64,000 bases of DNA from Ovis canadensis (Eukaryota > Chordata > Mammalia > Artiodactyla > Bovidae), in NCBI RefSeq assembly GCF_042477335.2, contig NC_091263.1, positions 67,636,501 to 67,700,500 on the forward strand, given 5' to 3'. The position numbers were made by a program, and so were the translations under genes. The number at the start of each line of letters is the position of its first letter. Position 1 is the first letter of the stretch. Below the pieces are notes generated by a model, which did not search any database, was not told the origin of the DNA, and saw only the letters and a list, made by a program, of their open reading frames with translations. Below are positions 59,201 to 64,000 of the stretch, in pieces.

Positions 59201-60171
59201 AAATTTCAGTACTTGCACACAAAGAAACAGCAAGGGGGCCAGAGTAGCTGGAGCAGAGGAAGTGAGGGGAGTGTATGGAGACCCAGGGCAGAGAGGTAGT
59301 TGGGAGCCCCATATTTTGTGGGGCAGGTAGGCTTTCGGCAGGGCTTTGCCTTTTACTGGGCATGAGCTGGGGACCTATCTGAGGGCCCTGGGTAGCAAAG
59401 GGACTGATGTAGTAATAGGATCACATCACTCTGGTGGCTGCATTGAGCACAGCCTGTTGAAGCAGACACCAGCAGGGAAACAAGAAAGGCAAAGTTTCCA
59501 TGACAGAAGCTTTTTAAGGATAGGAGCAGGAGGTGGAAATGAGTGGTTAGATCCTGAATATGCCGGGGTCGCATGACTGATGCTGAGCACATGTGTAGCA
59601 CCGCCCTCCACCACACAGTGAGCTAGAAATCTTCCAACAGCAAACAAGTCAGCTGCCTTTTGTTTGTACTTGTTGGAATCCAGTTTCTTCCCAGGAGAGC
59701 AATACTTCTTTCCTGTTCCTTGTGAAAGTTAGGAGGCCACCACTATTACCACTTGTTTAATTTTTACCTTTTAAAGAGTTGATGTTGGGAAAGGATTTCT
59801 ACAAGTGAATCAATATGACCATTTTTAGTCACATAGAGTGTGGAGGTGTCATGGAATGAAGCAAGAAAGCAGATCCCTAGATATACTGTCAAAATAACTA
59901 AGATCTTGAGAAAAGACATTGCAGAAACAAACAAGATTTAAAACTTTAAATAATATTAATAATAAGGGGAGTTATGACTCTGCCTCCAGAAGCAGGAACA
60001 ACTGCTTCCTAAAAGTAGATCTGCTCACATTCTTCTCTGAGGGAAGATTCTTGCTTTGTCTAAACACCAGGATACTGATTCTGAATGATTCACTGGGTCT
60101 TCTGAGTTTGGGACTTTATGAAGAAAATAAGGGTATTATTTGAAAAGAACCCATCATTTGTTTAAAGGTAT
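59201..60171. other. unassigned DNA
   Basis: No repeat or gene recognised. Several overlapping short open frames at 59346-59647 lie on both strands and look like chance. Confidence 0.4.
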
Positions 60172-60358
60172 GGGATGCTGGGAAAAGTTGAGGGCAGGAG
60201 GAGAAGGGGATGACAGAGGATGAGATGGTTGGATGGCCTCACCTATTCAATGGACATGGGTTTGGGTGAACTCCGGGAGTTGGTGATGGACAGGGATGCC
60301 TGGTGTGCTGTGGTTCATGGGGTCACAAAGAGTCAGATGTGACTGAGTGACTGAACTG
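60172..60358 (+). mobile_element. BovB 3' terminus
   Basis: 'gatgctgggaaaagttgagg', 'ggatgagatggttggatggc', ending 'gactgagtgactgaactgaa'. Confidence 0.9.
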
Positions 60359-60715
60359 AATACTGAATGGGTTGCCAAGCAGTTACTTTGAACAGACTTA
60401 AATGACAGATATTACAAGGCAACCCAGCAGCATGACTCTGTCTTTTGATTTTAAGAGCTTAGGAACACGTGTCACCCCACACTGGTCTGAGCATGTGGCT
60501 GGGTGAGCAGAGCGCCACGTGGATTTTAGTTGTCACCTGCCCCTATAGCAGGAGCAGCACGCTTGTTTAGGGAACAACATACAAAATTGTCGTTGCCTAT
60601 CCCTCCTCCAGCCACATCTTGGTAAAACCCAGAGCTAAGAGCAACCAAAGATCTCCTTACTTCAGTCAGGCTCCTTTTTAAAAATCCTTGTTAATTTTTT
60701 GTTGTCATCTGCTCA
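60359..60715. other. unassigned DNA
   Basis: Nothing recognised. Confidence 0.4.
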
Positions 60716-60823
60716 CTTGGGCCCCACTCACCCCAGGCCTACTGAGCCATCAACTCTCTGGGTGGGCCTGTCAATCTGTACTTCAGCAAGGACAAGCAGG
60801 GGAAGCACTGTGAGGGGAGGGCT
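60716..60823 (-). repeat. MER5-like element, left arm of an inverted duplication
   Basis: Reads 'cttgggccccactcacccca...gggtgggcctgtcaatctgt...gaagcactgtgagggg', a reversed MER5-type body. It is about 92% identical to the reverse complement of 61730-61836, including changes not in the usual MER5 sequence. Confidence 0.8.
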
Positions 60824-61384
60824 CCTATACAGAGGCCACATTGATTCACCTAACTCCCGCTGGGCTCACCAGTTCTTTTTATTAAGACTGAGACATTAAC
60901 TTTCAAGAGTCTCTTTCTTTTTATAGTTTCACAAAATTTGGACTTTAAGGTAGATACTTTTTACAACCCTTTCTCTGTGTAATATTTTAGCTATTTTCCC
61001 CTTTACAGATCTATTTACATATAAGAACTTAGGAGCTGTAGTTTTCTATTGTATGGCTCTGTAAAATGTCACTTGCTTCCTTCTCCTCCTCATCCCTTCT
61101 ATAATTAAAGCCTTCTGGATATTCTAATTTTGAGGTAGCAGTGGGTTTAGGCTTGCCATGTGTGAAAAGCTCTTACTTAGAATGGTGGAATTTGAGGCTT
61201 AACAGTAGATGTTTGGTCAATAATTTTGGTTGAGGATTCTGCAAAAATGGTACTGTAGATGCACCCCTTCTGCTTGCTAACTTCACTGGCTCGTAGTCAT
61301 TCACACAGATCTCCTATAGCTTCATTTTGATGTACTTTATCAGTTACTTTCCTCTTTGACCAAGACAATTTCATTTTTTAATCA
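60824..61384. other. spacer of the inverted duplication, left part
   Basis: No gene or named repeat recognised. Confidence 0.4.
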
Positions 61385-61520
61385 TCATAGTTTGAAGCTG
61401 GGAGGCCTGAGCTTCAGTCCTGACTCTGCCAGTGACTCTGAGACACTGACCATGGCTTGTTACCCCTCAGCACCTCAGTTTCTCCAAAAGTAAAGGAAAG
61501 AAGATCAGACTCTATCACAG
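61385..61520 (+). repeat. MIR SINE
   Basis: 'gaagctgggaggcctgagcttcagtcctgactctgccagtgac...cctcagcacctcagtttctccaaaagtaaa' follows MIR order. Confidence 0.7.
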
Positions 61521-61729
61521 GTCTCACAGTCTGGAATTTGGGAAGCTATCTCTTGTTCTGTTTAACAGCACCTTAAAGGAAGAAGAGTAAAGAGGAGCCT
61601 CTGCCCTGGGTGTTTCCTCTTCTGATGTCTCTTTTGCTATTTCATTATGAGTCTAAGGAAGTGGGGTGAAAGACAAGGTTACGGAAATGATTCAGCTCTC
61701 TCTCCAAATGGGCTTTTGCACTGTTTCCA

Positions 61730-61905
61730 AGCCCTCCCTCACAGTGCTTCTCCTACTTGCCCTTGCTGAAGTACAGATTGACAGGCCCACCCAGAGTGTT
61801 GCTGGCTCAGTAGGTCTGGGGTGAGTGGGGCCCAAGACTGCTTTTCTAACAACGTCTGGCTGACATTGCTGGTTGGGGACGTCGCTTTGAGCACCACAGC
61901 CTCCT
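61730..61905 (+). repeat. MER5-like element, right arm of an inverted duplication
   Basis: 61730-61836 pairs with 60716-60823 in inverted orientation. The MER5 body continues to about 61905 ('gcttttctaacaacgtctgg', 'ggacgtcgctttgagcacca'), so this copy keeps more of the element than the left one. Confidence 0.8.
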
Positions 61906-61999
61906 CAACATCTCTACTTGTGTGATAACAACTAAAGTTTCAGTTGAGCCTCACGATTCCCCAGGTGTCTCTGTAGTGGTCTACATGTCTTAGCTTCTC

Positions 62000-62165
62000 G
62001 GTCTCCACGACAGCCCTTTGGGGAAAGGGAATGTAAAATTACCGTTGTGCAGAGGAGAAAGTCCTGGTTGTGACAGGTTAAGGAAGATTCCTGACCCCCC
62101 TCTTTCAGAGAAGGCAGAGATGGAAGTCAAACCCTGGGTGTCTGACTTGGAGCTAGTGCTCAATT
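62000..62165 (-). repeat. MIR SINE
   Basis: 'aaattaccgttgtgcagaggagaaag...gagatggaagtcaaaccctgggtgtctgacttggagct' is reverse-complement MIR, diverged. Confidence 0.55.
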
Positions 62166-62199
62166 TCACTTCCCATTCTGTGTTACCACCCTGTGGACA

Positions 62200-62560
62200 T
62201 GGCCCACACCCAGTCCTCTGTTTGCTTCACTGGCCCTGCCTGGAGTGCTTCTCTGCCGTGGGCTCTGCCGTCTCATGCTCAGAGGCCATTTAAAAGGCTC
62301 CCTCTCCTTGAAGCTCCCCCAGATTTCCTAGTCTGTTACTACTGCAGTCCAGACTATTGATAACACCTTCCTCCTGTGATCATCCATTGTACTTTGTCCT
62401 TGCTGTACTCCGTTCGGTCTTGTGTCTTAGCTCCTTGTTTTCCCGGCTTCATTGAACAAGCCTGTGAGCTCCTTAAAGATGGAGACTAATGCTTGTTCAT
62501 GTTTGTATTCGCTGCCCCCTCCATTCCCAGCACCCAGCACAAGGCTTCAGATGTACTCAC
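62200..62560 (+). repeat. L2 LINE 3' end
   Basis: 'cactggccctgcctggagtgcttctctgc', 'gtgagctccttaaagatgga', 'tccattcccagcacccagca' follow the L2 3'-end order. Confidence 0.6.
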
Positions 62561-63089
62561 ATTCACCACACACACATGTTGGATTGAACTTGAAAGAAGT
62601 GGCTTATTCCTTGATGCAGACTGCACCTCTGGGAAATCATCCTGCTCGGTGTTTATCAGGAGTGCTTAGGGATAACTCAAGTGGGAGAGAAAGACAGGAA
62701 GTAGACTGAGAAGAGGGAGAAACTGGGCTGCATGCAGTCTCAACAAAGGCCTCAGCTGACTCCATGGGTAGCTCTGGAGCTGGGAGGACCCTGTAGAGTT
62801 ATGAAGAGGGGAGGCAGTGGATGAAGGCTGTTAGGGGTCTGTGACTCTTTTCAGCCAAAGTAATGCCCAGAGGAGGCTGACCACTGTGTCTGCGTTGGCA
62901 GCCCTCCCAGCACCGGGGGAATGAATCCTTCTGATCTGAAGGGGAGCCTGGGATGCAGCACAGTGACCCTGGGTGCACCCCCTATTTGACTCTGCCCACC
63001 CTTTCAGCCCTGGCACTTCCCCTCTAGTTCCTGCTGCCTGCTTTTTGTATCTTGTACCCAACTCAGGCATTTGGGGTGGCCTCTGGTGT
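62561..63089. other. unassigned DNA
   Basis: No gene or repeat recognised. Confidence 0.4.
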
Positions 63090-64000
63090 GGATCTCTTCA
63101 AGAAAATTAGAGATACCAAGGGAACATTTCATGCAAAGATGGGCTCCATGAAGGACAGAAATGGTAAGGACCTAACAGAAGCAGAAGATATTAAGAAGAG
63201 GTGGCAAGAATACACAGAAGAACTGTACAAAAAAGATCTTCACTACCCAGATAATTACAATGGTGTGATCACTCACCTAGAGCCAGACATCCTGGAATGT
63301 GAAGTCAAGTGGGCCTTAGAAAGCATCACTACGAATAAAGCTAGTGGAGGTGATGGAATTCCAGTTGAGCTATTTCAAATCCTGAAAGATGATGCTGTGA
63401 AAGTGCTGCACTCAATATGCCAGCAAATTTGGAAAACTCAGCAGTGGCCACAGGACTGGAAAAGGTCAGTTTTCATTCCAATCCCAAAGAAAGGCAATGC
63501 CAAAGAATGCTCAAACTACCACACAATTGCACTCATCTCACACACTAGTAAAGTAATGCTCAAAATTCTCCAAGCCAGGCTTCAGTAACATGTGAACCAT
63601 GAACTTCCAGATGTTCAAGCTGGTTTTAGAAAAGGTAGAGGAACCAGAGATCAAATTGCCAACATCCATTGGATCATGGAAAAAGCAAGAGAGTTCCAGA
63701 AAAACATCTGTGTCTGCTTTATTGACTATGCCAAAGCCTTTGACTATGTGGATCACAATAAACTGTGGAAAATTCTGAAAGAGATGGGCGTACCAGACCA
63801 CCTGACCTGCCTCTTGAGAAACCTATATGCAGGTCAGGAAGCAACAGTTAGAACTGGACATGGAACAACAGACTGGTTCCAAATAGGAAAAGGAGTATGT
63901 CAAGGCTGCATATTGTCACCCTGCTTCTTTAACTTTTATGCAGAGTACATCATGAGAAACGCTGGACTGGAAGAAGCACAAGCTGGAATCAAGATTGCCA
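63090..64000 (+). mobile_element. BovB LINE reverse-transcriptase region, continues past the window
   Basis: Starts 5'-truncated at about 63090. The frame running to 63588 encodes the linker and the start of the reverse transcriptase (MGSMKDRNGKDLTEAEDIKK; NKASGGDGIPVELFQILK). It is stopped by TAA at 63586-63588, where related copies have CAA (Gln). The same frame is then open to the last base and encodes motif A (FIDYAKAFD) and motif B (QGCILSPC); the YADD box would lie just past the edge. A usual RVRQG-type Arg is Cys here (GVCQGC). Fossil reverse transcriptase of a non-LTR retrotransposon, not a host gene. Confidence 0.95.

Noticed and set aside
60699..60899. 66-codon open frame
   Set aside because: Spans the MER5-like arm of the inverted duplication; no motif.
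1..64000. CRISPR arrays, operons, phage or other microbial systems
   Set aside because: All repeats are dispersed eukaryotic elements, introns are present, and there are no regularly spaced short repeats or microbial gene arrays.
4000..64000. CCR3 or CCR5 exons
   Set aside because: No further seven-transmembrane reading frame is found on either strand; the neighbours must lie outside the window.

Overview
This window is mammalian, and specifically ruminant. It carries BovB (RTE-type) LINEs, Bov-tA and Bov-A2 SINEs, a CHR-type SINE and L1-BT LINEs, a combination found in bovid genomes. The one protein-coding gene I can support is the chemokine receptor gene CCR2, on the minus strand at the left end. 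Its protein sequence and the young repeats fit cattle or a close relative. No bacterial, plasmid or phage feature is present.

Layout. Positions 1-4000 hold CCR2: a single uninterrupted coding exon (2718-3830, 370 residues, B-type tail), a splice acceptor just upstream of the ATG, an internal splice donor, and a recognisable but prematurely stopped A-type tail exon downstream (1595-1664). Everything to the right of about 4 kb lies 5' of CCR2. In other mammals CCR3 lies on that side, so this is probably the CCR3-CCR2 intergenic interval, although CCR3 itself is not in the window. This part is about 60 kb of nested repeats separated by unassigned single-copy DNA. Main landmarks are: a 716-bp L1-BT inserted in a MIR at 5 kb; a 1293-bp solo ERV LTR at 13.7-15.0 kb, in the same orientation as CCR2 and with a 6-bp target duplication; dead L1 bodies at 9-12, 17-21, 27-29, 35-38 and 39-41 kb; a compound BovB at 31.3-33.8 kb; and an old L1 from about 45.7 to 55.1 kb broken by many younger insertions. 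Near the right end are a 1.18-kb L1-BT with a perfect 19-bp duplication (56.4-57.5 kb), an inverted duplication of a MER5-like repeat (60.7 and 61.8 kb), and a BovB reverse transcriptase fragment that runs off the edge.

Function. CCR2 is the monocyte receptor for CCL2/MCP-family chemokines. The rest of the window can matter to it only as regulatory DNA. Two candidates stand out: the LTR, because it keeps a TATA box and poly(A) signal and points towards CCR2, and a composite AP-1/ETS site at about 35.2 kb in non-repeat DNA. Repeat families were named by eye from remembered consensus features, so boundaries without a stated target duplication are approximate (tens of bases). I did not find an undescribed biological system. 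The most noteworthy observations are the degenerate CCR2A tail exon, the CCR2-oriented LTR and the inverted duplication.
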